Assembly (NCBI GenBank): GCA_037481695.1
Contig: JBBFLE010000016.1
Span: 21,217 to 85,216 of the forward strand
Direction of reading: 5' to 3'
DNA: 64,000 bases
From: a bacterium
GTDB lineage: Bacteria; Desulfobacterota; Desulfocorpusculales; Desulfocorpusculum
A model generated the notes under the pieces. That model was not told where the DNA came from. It saw only the letters and a list, made by a program, of their open reading frames with translations, and did no database searches. This document shows positions 13,532 to 22,168 of the stretch, in pieces. The position numbers and the translations under genes are program-made. The first letter of the stretch is position 1. Each line of letters starts with the position of its first letter.

Positions 13532-15481
13532 TCATGATGGGGCCAGCAGCTTGGCCCTGCATATCACGCGGTGCCTATATGTGCCATAAAAAGAAGCCAA
13601 GAACACCAAGACCCCCACCAAGATGGAGACCGTCTGGTCAGGATGGAGCATGACTACCAGAGAGACAACGGCAAAAACCACGCGGGCCACAGAGTCCATG
13701 GCTCTTGCCTCTGATATTCTCCCGAACATGGAGAAGCTTATGCCCCAGCAGGCCACGGCCACAAGCATCATGTCCAGAACCTGCCCCCACCCCGGGCTGG
13801 TCACTATTTGTGACCTTACGAATATGGCAAAGGTCATCAAGGTGATGGGAAGGCAAAGCTTGAGAGCCTCAAACATGGTTTGCATGAAGGAAGCCTCTGC
13901 TATTCTGGCAGATACCGCTGCAGTCAAAGAAGTAGGGGGGGAAAGCTCTCCCCACACGGCCAAAAGAAAACAAAAGAAATGGGCTGTCCATGGGTCTATG
14001 CCCAGCTTGCGCATGGGCTCCACTATGATCACGGCCAAGACTATGTAAGTTGCCGTGGGTGGGAGCCCAAGGCCCACCAGCCATCCGAAAATCCATGCCA
14101 TTATCACCAGAGCTATTACATGCCACTCCCCAATGCTGAGAAGCATCCCGCCCATCCTGTTGATAAAACCTGTCACAGTGAAGAGCCCCACCATGATCCC
14201 CAGAGTGCAAAGCAAAAGAGTCAGAAAGGATGTCATCTCAGCATGGGTCATTATCATGGTTTTGACATTACTCAAAAGCGTGTCCTTGTCAGTGGAGGGG
14301 TCCTTGAGGACATGCTTGAAAAAGAGGTAGAGCAAGACCAGAAGCAGGAACATCAATCCGCCAGTATAAAGCCCTGCCAGCTGCTCTCCCAGGTGCAAGA
14401 CTCCCATGAGGAATGTGAGAAAGACTATCCCAATGAAAAAGACCGCGGTCTTGAGCTGCTCATAAACCGGGATGGTGCTCTTCTCTATGGGCTCCGGAGG
14501 CATCAATCTTGTGCTTATGAGATAAAGTGATAGGGCTAGAGTCGAGTAATAGGTGAAGGCCAGGGCAAATCCTCTTATTACCACGCTCCAGTAAGAGACT
14601 CCCAAGAACTCCGCCATGACAAAACCCGCCACAGCCATCACAGGAGGCATTATCAGTCCTCCCATGGACGCTGAGGTCTCCACAGCCGCAGCTATCTCGC
14701 CAGGCATGCCGTACTTTTTCATGAGAGGTATGGTGAAGGCTCCCACCACTGTGGCATTTGCAGCCCCGCTGCCGCTGACCATCCCCACCGCAGAGGAGGC
14801 CAGAACAGCGGTCTGTGGAACCGTGGCCCTGGATTTACCGGCTATCTTTCTCATGAAGTGGACCATGGCCCCCTGGGCTCCGAAGCCGTTGGCCGCTGCA
14901 GCCAAAAGCAAAAATGCGGCTATGGTGGTCAAGGCTATCTGGGCATACTGACCGTAAATACCGGTGGAGAGCTCCACCGTACTGGAAGTCACGATCCTGT
15001 AAAATGTGGTCCCAGGGTGCCAGAAAAAGTCCAGAGGGCTCAGATATCCCCAAAGGGTGTAGAAAACCATGACCAGATTCACCCAGAAAAGCTCTGGATG
15101 CACAAGTCTGGATAGCTCCATGACCAAAAGGAAGACCAAAAGACCCATGACAAAGTCCGTCTTGGTATAGGAGCCCTGACGCCAAATGGCTATCTCCTCA
15201 TACTGGACAGTAAAGTGGTAAAAAGCAAACACACAGATACCCAAATACACCATAAGGATGAGATTGTTTGCCAGGGGGGGAAGCCTCTTGTACATGTATC
15301 CTTCTTGGTGCATGCGAAGAATCTGCAACATGAGGGCTATGGGCACAAGAGAAGCTACTAGCTCACTGGGTCCACCAAAACCCGTGTAGAAGTACCAGCA
15401 TAGCCAAATAAACATGAACACGGACAAGCCGAATCTCAGGTTCTTCAGGTTTGCATACTGCTGGATCAGTTCTTTCACCAC
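13532..15481 (-). CDS. TRAP transporter fused permease (4TM/12TM), TAXI type
   Basis: About 649 aa, one protein combining the small (DctQ-like, N-terminal) and large (DctM-like) TRAP permease subunits, as in the 4TM/12TM fusion family. Many hydrophobic helices are visible, with the DctM signatures GSGAANATVVGAFTIPLMKKYG and SASMGGLIMPPVMAVAGFVMAEFLG. It imports an organic solute using an ion gradient. I prefer the GTG at 15481, which has AAGGAGG 5 nt upstream; an ATG at 15517 lacks such a site. The TAXI binding protein is encoded 175 bp upstream on the same strand. Confidence 0.93.
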   Translation of the reverse strand: MVKELIQQYANLKNLRFGLSVFMFIWLCWYFYTGFGGPSELVASLVPIALMLQILRMHQEGYMYKRLPPLANNLILMVYLGICVFAFYHFTVQYEEIAIWRQGSYTKTDFVMGLLVFLLVMELSRLVHPELFWVNLVMVFYTLWGYLSPLDFFWHPGTTFYRIVTSSTVELSTGIYGQYAQIALTTIAAFLLLAAAANGFGAQGAMVHFMRKIAGKSRATVPQTAVLASSAVGMVSGSGAANATVVGAFTIPLMKKYGMPGEIAAAVETSASMGGLIMPPVMAVAGFVMAEFLGVSYWSVVIRGFALAFTYYSTLALSLYLISTRLMPPEPIEKSTIPVYEQLKTAVFFIGIVFLTFLMGVLHLGEQLAGLYTGGLMFLLLVLLYLFFKHVLKDPSTDKDTLLSNVKTMIMTHAEMTSFLTLLLCTLGIMVGLFTVTGFINRMGGMLLSIGEWHVIALVIMAWIFGWLVGLGLPPTATYIVLAVIIVEPMRKLGIDPWTAHFFCFLLAVWGELSPPTSLTAAVSARIAEASFMQTMFEALKLCLPITLMTFAIFVRSQIVTSPGWGQVLDMMLVAVACWGISFSMFGRISEARAMDSVARVVFAVVSLVVMLHPDQTVSILVGVLVFLASFYGTYRHRVICRAKLLAPS

Positions 15482-15655
15482 TTTATCCTCCTTCCCCCCT
15501 CCAGCATGTCCTGCCATCTAGAACCGATCGGGACTGAGTTTGCAACCCCTGCTTTGCACATCAAGCTTCCTCGAGAGGCCACTTCTTCTCTGGATCAACT
15601 GGGAGGGATTTTGGGGGGAGCATCCCCCCAAAATCTCTTGGAGCAGTCTTCTAAC

Positions 15656-16702
15656 TCACTTTGCGCCCACTACCTTCCATTTGTCGTCCCAGGCTTTGTG
15701 CTCTTTGAGGAACTTGGCCAGCCCCGGATGAACAGGTGCCTGTGGATTCGCGCGTATTCCCTTGACCTGCATGCCCACAAAGTCCTTTGCCAGGGGCTCG
15801 AAACCAGGATCTGCCTTGGCAAGGTTTTCTTTCTCGGCAAAGAACTTGGTTAGCATCTTATACACTATTTCCTCAGGCATATCCGGACGCACGTTGTAGG
15901 CAAAAAGCAGGGGGACCCCCAAAATGGTCTTTACACCCACATCCTTGCTGAAAACTTTGCTGGCATCTATTTCTGTTGGGGCCAGGTTGGCGGCCGTGAG
16001 CTTCTTTATCTCTTCCTGGCTGGGGTTAATTATCCTTATGTCCACCTGCAGCTCTGTTTCTCGCCAGTATGAGGGAAGGGATCTTCCTGCCGTGGTATAG
16101 CACACAGCTCCTACTATGGTTCCGGCCTTGAGGGCATCCCCCTGGGCAGGCTCTCCTATCTGAACATGCTTGAAGTCGTAACCCAGGGCCTTGAAAATAC
16201 GCTTGAAATTCAGCCAGTTCATGAACCCAGCCGGGGTAAAAAACACGGGCTTCCCGCTGAAATCCTTCCAGGACTTGAACTGGTCAGCTTTGGACGCCAG
16301 CACCGCCATGAAGGATTCCATGGGATAGGCATACCAGGTGTGCACCAGAAGATCCTTGGCAGGCTTGTAGTCCTTGAAGGCTCCATCTTTCTCATACACA
16401 TCGGTCATTCCCACATCCGCCGTGTACGAAATCTCTGCGTTGCCGTCCATTGCGGCCTTCATTGCCGCAGTGGTAGAAGGATAAGGGTTCACCGTAACCG
16501 TGTATTCTCCCCCCAGGGCATCCTCCAAGACCTTCACCATCTGAGCCGCCACCTTGTACCCGTACGAACCGGTGCTGGATGTGGCCCAGCGTATGGACTT
16601 GCGTTCAGCAGCCTGGACCGATGTGATGGCAAATAGGAAGAAAAAGATTAAGATCAACGATGCTTGCCATGACAAATTACCCGCTCTTGTTCTTCGCAAC
16701 AT
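15656..16702 (-). CDS. TAXI-family TRAP solute-binding protein
   Basis: 348 aa. N-terminal signal peptide (hydrophobic SLILIFFFLFAITSVQA, cleavage near AERKS). The mature part starts with IRWATSSTGSYGYKVAAQMVKVLEDALGGEYTVTVNPYPST, the TAXI (TRAP-associated extracytoplasmic immunogenic) pattern. It captures ligand in the periplasm for the fused permease that follows. A strong ribosome-binding site (AGGAGG) precedes the ATG. Known TAXI ligands include glutamate, 2-oxoglutarate and other small acids; the ligand here is not readable. Confidence 0.93.
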   Translation of the reverse strand: MLRRTRAGNLSWQASLILIFFFLFAITSVQAAERKSIRWATSSTGSYGYKVAAQMVKVLEDALGGEYTVTVNPYPSTTAAMKAAMDGNAEISYTADVGMTDVYEKDGAFKDYKPAKDLLVHTWYAYPMESFMAVLASKADQFKSWKDFSGKPVFFTPAGFMNWLNFKRIFKALGYDFKHVQIGEPAQGDALKAGTIVGAVCYTTAGRSLPSYWRETELQVDIRIINPSQEEIKKLTAANLAPTEIDASKVFSKDVGVKTILGVPLLFAYNVRPDMPEEIVYKMLTKFFAEKENLAKADPGFEPLAKDFVGMQVKGIRANPQAPVHPGLAKFLKEHKAWDDKWKVVGAK

Positions 16703-17135
16703 GACCTACCTCCTAAACGTGATTTGGGCGGAGAGTCCACCATAGATCGGATTTTGACCCCGCCTGGATAAAACTCAATATTTGCTCTTGCTTGTTGAGG
16801 AAGCCCCGCCCATAGGAGCATACACATCCACTTGGCTTCAGAAATCCCAACTACGCTCCCCCTCATGAAACTACCTATGGCCATCGAGCGTGCAGGCCAA
16901 GAAAGAAGGTGCTTTGGTATGTGGCGGGAAACTTACCAGATATTTACCAACACGTCAACGTTGAGGAAGGACTCCTGGGGAAAGTTCCTCAGACCGCGGT
17001 TGCCGGGGTCCAGAGTTACCACAATGAAAAGTGCTCCCCTAAGCCCCCAAGAGAATGGCAGACAACACAATGTGTTTCCCGCGCCTCAGCTTTCTGGCTC
17101 TTAGCACCAAAGAAGGATGAGGCGCGGGGTTGGGC
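16703..17135. other. 433-bp intergenic region
   Basis: Upstream of the TAXI operon and downstream of the cytochrome gene (both - strand). Small reading frames on + have no ribosome-binding site or protein character. It should contain the TAXI operon promoter, which I could not place. Confidence 0.4.
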
Positions 17136-18530
17136 TCACAGGGCTCTTAGAAAGGCCACCAGGTCTTTCTTTTCCTGATCCGTGAGCTTGAGGCCCTGAA
17201 TTAGGTTAAAGAACTCCACCGTGTCCTCTAGAGTAAGGAGACGGCCGTCATGCAAATATGGAGGGGAGTCTTTGATGCCTCTGAGGGTGAAAGTCTTGAT
17301 GGGACCGTCGGATGAGGCCATTCTACCGTTCACCATTTGGGGCTTGTAAAATCTCTCGGCCTTCAAGTCATGCATAAGATTGTCTGTGTAGTATGGTGCT
17401 GGATGGCAGACTCCGCACTGGGCCTTTCCAAAAAAGATTTCCTGCCCCCTCAGCTCCTCGGGAGAGGCCTTGCTTTGGTCCAGTTTTCCGTAGATGTTGA
17501 GCTTGGGAGCCGGTGGGAAACCCAGAATGGACTGAAACTCTGCCATGAAGTGCACCTGACTGCCCCTTTCCAGCACGTTAACGCCTTTTTTGGTGGCTAT
17601 CACCGGGTCACCGTCAAAGTAAGCCGCCCTCTGTTCGAACTCGGTGAAGTCTTCTATGGACTTTAGCGCCCTTTGGGAGCCGAAGAGCCGTTGAATGTTC
17701 ACCCCTCTCAAGCTGGGGGTGTCTATTCTGTGACGAAATTCCTGAGGCCTTATGTCACCCACCAGGTGCGTGGCAGCATTGGTGTGCCCGTTTGCATGGC
17801 AATCAAAACAGGCTACCCCTCGGCTGGGCTTCTCCGACCTCCTATCTTCCGTCTGATTAAATTGCTGCTGAGGAAAGGGGGTGACCAGCAATCTTAAGCC
17901 TTCTAATTGTTTGGGATTAAGAATCCCGTTGAAAAGCTCATAATAGTTGTTGATCGTGACAAGCTTGCCTTGGGAGACGTCTCCCAGGTCTGGTCTGGTG
18001 GTAAGGTATATGGGTGCAGGAAACTCGGGTAGAAAATGGTCGGGCAAATCAAAGTCCAGGTCGAATCTAGTCAGGTCTCTTCCTTCCTGACGGTTTATCT
18101 CTTCTATGACAAACTTGGGGAAGACCATGCCCCCCTCCCCATGATTGGGATGGGGTAAGGGCAGAAACCCTTTGGGCCAAAGGTTCTTTTCCTTTATTTC
18201 TTCGGGAGACAAGGAGGCCAGTTGCTCCCATGTAACTCCTTGGGGCAGCTTGACTCTCACCCCTTCCTGGATGGGCTTTCCTCTGGACATGGTAATACCC
18301 TTGGCAGGACGGTCGGCCAGATCATATCTCTCCTGGAGCAGATCCATCTGCCTTTTCATTACCTCAGGCCTGGCAGCCTTCATCTTTGCCATGGTTTTCT
18401 CAAAGGGCTCCTGAATGTCTACAGGGGCATAGCTGCTCTTTCTCGCATCTTGGGCTGCAACTGAAACCAGCCCCACTGAAAGACTTACCCACAGAGTCAT
18501 CAATACATATGTCATTGGCTTGTGTTTCAT
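17136..18530 (-). CDS. diheme cytochrome c, peroxidase/MauG-like
   Basis: 464 aa from the ATG at 18530 (GGGAGG upstream); an ORF start 20 codons earlier would hide the signal peptide. Residues 1-27 form a Sec signal (MTLWVSLSVGLVSVAA, cut near AAQ). Two CxxCH heme sites: CFDCH at 241-245 and CGVCH at 372-376, with the late PYLHDGRLLTLEDTVEFFN typical of the cytochrome c peroxidase/MauG superfamily. It should act in the periplasm in peroxide reduction or oxidation of a partner. It is longer at the N-terminus than classical CcpA (about 320 aa), so the exact reaction is uncertain. Confidence 0.85.
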   Translation of the reverse strand: MKHKPMTYVLMTLWVSLSVGLVSVAAQDARKSSYAPVDIQEPFEKTMAKMKAARPEVMKRQMDLLQERYDLADRPAKGITMSRGKPIQEGVRVKLPQGVTWEQLASLSPEEIKEKNLWPKGFLPLPHPNHGEGGMVFPKFVIEEINRQEGRDLTRFDLDFDLPDHFLPEFPAPIYLTTRPDLGDVSQGKLVTINNYYELFNGILNPKQLEGLRLLVTPFPQQQFNQTEDRRSEKPSRGVACFDCHANGHTNAATHLVGDIRPQEFRHRIDTPSLRGVNIQRLFGSQRALKSIEDFTEFEQRAAYFDGDPVIATKKGVNVLERGSQVHFMAEFQSILGFPPAPKLNIYGKLDQSKASPEELRGQEIFFGKAQCGVCHPAPYYTDNLMHDLKAERFYKPQMVNGRMASSDGPIKTFTLRGIKDSPPYLHDGRLLTLEDTVEFFNLIQGLKLTDQEKKDLVAFLRAL

Positions 18531-18913
18531 GGAACATCCCTCCCCATCAATAGTCCACTCTTGGGGTAAATAAAGCCTGCTGTGATACAAAACGAACCAC
18601 TGCCCAGTTCAAATACTTAGCCCTGTGTTTGCTTGCTTTACTCCCCAGCCCTCACCCCCTTTCAGATCCCTCAGGTCCTTCCCCCAAGAGACCCTTCAAG
18701 GTGTGCCCCCAGGATCTCCCAAGGCACATTAGGCTGAATTTCTATCCCATCTTCAATGGATGGTTTTACCCAAATGATGGGCGTTGCCTACCCGGTCTCT
18801 CGAGTCCATTACTGTATAAACCCCAAGATCTCTCTGGGGTTTTAGGAACCCTCCAAGGCTCAGGAACCAAAATATTTGGTGCTTTCTGCCCTGGGAATCC
18901 GGGGTGATGGCAA
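18531..18913. other. 383-bp intergenic region
   Basis: Lies upstream of the cytochrome gene and downstream of the aminotransferase gene. A short inverted repeat (CCCCA/TGGGG, about 18819-18838) is followed on + by TTTT, but no + gene ends here, so I do not call it a terminator. No gene seen. Confidence 0.4.
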
Positions 18914-20083
18914 TCAAAGACGTGATTTGAGAAGACTCAGCCTAGATACGGCCTCGGCCAGGGTCTCTTTTTTCTTGCAAAAGCAGAAACGGACCTGCTG
19001 GGATCCTCGCGTGGGCTCAGAGTAGAAGCTGCTTCCAGGAACTGCTGCCACTTTTATTTCCTTTACCAGAAACCTGCAGAAGCTTACGTCATCCTGGAAT
19101 CCAAAATCCGAGATGTCGGTCATGATATAGTAAGCCCCACTGGGCTTGAAAGTTCTGAATCCTGCCTCAGCCAGACCTTTCAGGAGGATGTCCCTTCGCT
19201 CCGCATATCCGGCCGCCAGCTCCTGGTAGTACATCTCAGGGAAATTCATGGCCACCACTGCTGCCTCCTGCAAAGGAGCTGCTGCCCCAACGGTTAGAAA
19301 ATCATGCACCTTTCTGATCCCGGAGGTCAGCTCCTGGCAGGCAAGCACGTACCCTATGCGCCAGCCTGTAACGCTGTAGGTCTTGGACAGACCGTTTATG
19401 ACGATGCTCCTGTCCCTCATCTCATCCAAGGAAGCTATGCAAAGGTGTTTTGATCCGTCATAAACAATGTGCTCGTAAATTTCGTCGGTTATGACCACCA
19501 CATCCCACTTCTTACAAAGGTGAGCCAGGAATTCCAATTCCTCCTTGGAGAAAACCTTGCCTGTGGGATTGTGAGGCGTGTTGAGTATGAGGGCGCGGGT
19601 TCTATGGTTGAAAGCCTTTTCCATCTCCCCGAAATCGAAGGTCCAATGAGGCGGATCCAGGGAAACGTATCTGGGGACCGCTCCGCACAAGATGGCATCT
19701 GGACCGTAGTTCTCATAGAAGGGCTCCAGGACAACTACCTCTTCACCCGGATTCACCACAGCCAGCATAGAGGCGATCATGGCCTCTGTGGAGCCGCAGG
19801 TGACGGTTATCTCTGTCTCTGGATCGTATCTTAGGCCCAGATGCCGTTCTACTTTTGTTGAAATGGCATTTCTAAAGGCAGCAGAACCCCAGGTTATGGC
19901 GTACTGATTTATGTCTGCGTCTATGGCGGCTTTGGCAGCTTCCTTGAGAGGACCCGGGGCCGCAAAATCCGGAAAACCCTGGGCAAGGTTGACCCCACCA
20001 TAACGGATGCAAAGCCGGGTCATGTCTCTTATGACAGACTCGGTAAACTGCCTAGCCTTATGGGAGACTTGTTTCTGACTCAT
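18914..20083 (-). CDS. class I/II aminotransferase (PLP, fold type I)
   Basis: 389 aa from the ATG at 20083 (MSQKQVSHKARQFTESVIRDMTRL); the frame is open to 20173 but the added residues look non-conserved. Motifs: GGVNLAQGFPDF, QYAITWGSAAFRNAI, TCGSTEAMIASMLAVVNPGEEV, NTPHNPTGKVF, the aspartate in VVITDEIYEHI and the PLP lysine in NGLSKTYSVTGWRIGY. This is the aspartate/kynurenine/methionine-type aminotransferase branch. Substrate is not readable. It ends the short run with the kinase-like and DUF3343 genes. Confidence 0.9.
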   Translation of the reverse strand: MSQKQVSHKARQFTESVIRDMTRLCIRYGGVNLAQGFPDFAAPGPLKEAAKAAIDADINQYAITWGSAAFRNAISTKVERHLGLRYDPETEITVTCGSTEAMIASMLAVVNPGEEVVVLEPFYENYGPDAILCGAVPRYVSLDPPHWTFDFGEMEKAFNHRTRALILNTPHNPTGKVFSKEELEFLAHLCKKWDVVVITDEIYEHIVYDGSKHLCIASLDEMRDRSIVINGLSKTYSVTGWRIGYVLACQELTSGIRKVHDFLTVGAAAPLQEAAVVAMNFPEMYYQELAAGYAERRDILLKGLAEAGFRTFKPSGAYYIMTDISDFGFQDDVSFCRFLVKEIKVAAVPGSSFYSEPTRGSQQVRFCFCKKKETLAEAVSRLSLLKSRL

Positions 20084-20283
20084 CTTTCTCTGACCCAGGC
20101 TCTGGAAAATAATCCCTCGTAGGAGGGATTCTTGGCTTGTGCCCAGAAGGGTTTTTAAGAGTATCATCCCCAAGGCCGCAGATCAACGGGGAGGTGGGAA
20201 CGATTTCTCTCAAAGGGTAATGCCCACGGGGTTGGGAAGCAAGTCCTTGTTTCTTATTGTCCAGAGCGGGAAGACAAGGCCAA

Positions 20284-21141
20284 TCATATGCTCAAGACTT
20301 CTTTTAATGCCTCGGGGATCTTCTCTATGATCTTGTTTATTTGAGTTGCTGGGGTCGGATGGGCCAGCTTTCCCGCCAGCCTGTTGGCCTTAGCCGCCGA
20401 TTCACAAGCCTTTTCCACTGCCATTCCCGAGGCCACCAGAACCGAGGCCATGCCTGTCAAGGTATCCCCGGTGCCCCCTATGGCCTCCATGGCCTCTACC
20501 ACAGGCTCCTGGATAACCGAGAGAATCCCTTCCTGGGTGGCCACAAAATCATTGGATCCTTTAACCAAGAGGCACCGTGCCGCATCTCCGTTTCTGAAGG
20601 CTCTGGCTATTAGTTCTTCAACACGGTTTTCCTCCTTCAAGAGGAATCCTCTGGTATAAAAGGGGTGGGGGGCCTCCTCGTCGGCCAGAAAAGCCAACTC
20701 TCCCACATCAGGAGTGAAGAGCTCATAGGCCTGGGCCTGTCCACTCATCTTGGCCACATACATGTAACCGGCGTCCGCTATCAGAAGGGGTCTCGCGGCG
20801 AGATCCTCCAGGGCCAGAAGCACCCTGTTGTGCCAATCCACATCTGGCAGTATGTAATGAAAAGCTATGGCTCTGGTGTTCCAGTCTCTGACTCTTTTCA
20901 CCAGGTGCGCATATAACTTGAGGCTTCCATCTCCGACTCCTATGTCACCTGCCAGACATGCATGGGGCGGAGGCTCACCCAGCCAGGAGGCGACCTGGGC
21001 TGCGGCAGCCAGGAGGGCTGCTGTACCCCTATTTACGGGAAATCCCTGGCCCGCTACAAACAGCCTTTCTCCATCCAGGGAAACAGGACCCTCCACTACC
21101 TGCGGAGGCCCCTCAGGTATGGTTCCAACTACCGTAAGCAC
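20284..21141 (-). CDS. NAD(P)H-hydrate dehydratase / ribokinase-like protein
   Basis: 285 aa. The C-terminal signature EAIGGTGDTLTGMASVLVASG is the anion-hole/catalytic motif of the YjeF-C (ADP/ATP-dependent NAD(P)H-hydrate dehydratase) and ribokinase-like fold; ELFTPDVGELAFLAD earlier fits the TPN-GE motif of the same family. It lacks the YjeF-N epimerase half. A GTG start overlaps the end of the DUF3343 gene by 13 bp, so they are made together, a context unlike ordinary metabolite repair. A role in a sulfur or selenium pathway is a guess from neighbours only. Confidence 0.7.
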   Translation of the reverse strand: MLTVVGTIPEGPPQVVEGPVSLDGERLFVAGQGFPVNRGTAALLAAAAQVASWLGEPPPHACLAGDIGVGDGSLKLYAHLVKRVRDWNTRAIAFHYILPDVDWHNRVLLALEDLAARPLLIADAGYMYVAKMSGQAQAYELFTPDVGELAFLADEEAPHPFYTRGFLLKEENRVEELIARAFRNGDAARCLLVKGSNDFVATQEGILSVIQEPVVEAMEAIGGTGDTLTGMASVLVASGMAVEKACESAAKANRLAGKLAHPTPATQINKIIEKIPEALKEVLSI

Positions 21142-21692
21142 CTTCTAATCGCCTCTTCAAAAGCCATTTGCAAGGCATATCCGCACAATGTGTAACCGAG
21201 CTCCAAGGGGCTGCGGGCCTCCCTGAGGTTTTTCCCCACTATTTCTTTGGCCAAATAGGGCACATCAGGGCATCCACCGCCAGAGACATTGACTATCACT
21301 GCGCTGGCTTTGTCCACCGTCAATTTCATGTTGGCAGCCCTCACCATAATATAACCACCCAGATCCTTTACATGAAACAAACCCACCGGAGCCAAAAGGG
21401 GGCTGCTCACAGGCACTGTTTCCAGTGGCTCCAATCCTGCATCCAAAAGGATCCTCTGTATCTCCAGCTGTTCCATCAAGGGGAATTCTATGACCATGTC
21501 GCAGCCACTTTGTATCTGTGGCGGCGGGCCCATGACCCTCACCTTCTTGCCTTTGGATGCCAGGAGTCTCTCGGCTCGGATCACCTCGCTGGTGTTTCTA
21601 AATATTATGATACCCCTTGCTTGCTCCTCCTGCCCTTGGGCCCCAAGAGGCTTCCTGGAGTGCCCTCCCATGCGTTTGAAAAAAGATTTCAA
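21129..21692 (-). CDS. DUF3343 (Se/S carrier-like) domain protein
   Basis: 187 aa if it starts at the TTG at 21692, which overlaps the TGA of the broken upstream tusA-like frame (TTGA) and has GGAGAG at 5-6 nt. An ATG at 21755 would lie directly on a GGGAGG site with no spacing. Residues about 30-100 match DUF3343: RGIIIFRNTSEVIRAERLLASKGKKVRVMGPPPQIQSGCDMVIEF, including the conserved SGC cysteine. The rest (MKLTVDKASAVIVNVSGGGCPDVPYL) has a further cysteine. DUF3343 proteins occur with selenium-use genes such as YedF; a carrier role is inferred. Confidence 0.75.
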   Translation of the reverse strand: MKSFFKRMGGHSRKPLGAQGQEEQARGIIIFRNTSEVIRAERLLASKGKKVRVMGPPPQIQSGCDMVIEFPLMEQLEIQRILLDAGLEPLETVPVSSPLLAPVGLFHVKDLGGYIMVRAANMKLTVDKASAVIVNVSGGGCPDVPYLAKEIVGKNLREARSPLELGYTLCGYALQMAFEEAIRRCLR

Positions 21693-22002
21693 AGCTGTCT
21701 CTCCGAGATAATCCTGTATCCCTCTCCGGTCTCTTCTTGGTGAGAGACTCTCCATCCTCCCATGAGAGCGCCTTTAACACATTCTAGCGACTTCTCCTAG
21801 CCCAGGCCAATACCTCCAAGGAGCCCTTGCCCATTTCCTTGGAGCCCTCAATGAGCAGTGCCAAAGATCCTGGGCAAGAAAAGCCCCTGGCCTGGGATGA
21901 AGGAACAGACGATCTGCAACAATATTCCACCTGATTCGCCCAAAGCACCGCTGCTCTGGTAAAAATTTCTCCCACCTCAGTCAAGCCCAACGCAACGACC
22001 AA
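21689..22002 (-). pseudogene. TusA/SirA-like domain broken by a frameshift
   Basis: Two overlapping frames together make one TusA domain. The first (22002-21784) carries QARGFSCPGSLALLIEGSKEMGKGSLEVL and ends at TAG; the second (to the TGA at 21689-21691) carries ECVKGALMGGWRVSHQEETGEGYRII. Side by side they match the intact TusA at 40634-40852 (RGLSCP...KEM..G..EVL, then ARAASMEGWRVSKEEDTGQGY). A one-base change near 21784-21800 would join them. The first frame is open well upstream without a convincing start. Whether this is a pseudogene, an assembly error or a programmed shift is open. Confidence 0.65.
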
Positions 22003-22168
22003 GGAGGCTTCTTCTATGCCTGGGTTTAAGCTCTTTTCATGAAGGCTCTTGGGGGGGCATCCAGTAAGCTTTTCTGGGGGCCAGCCATTTTTGACTGAAT
22101 GCTGGTCCCAAGGCTCAACACAATGGGCAGAAGGTAGGTTCGCAGGAAAGACATATCAATGCCTGGGA

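Noticed and set aside
21782..21786. TAG in the TusA-like frame treated as a recoded stop
   Set aside because: The conserved C-terminal half continues in a different frame, not after the TAG in the same frame, so stop readthrough does not explain it.
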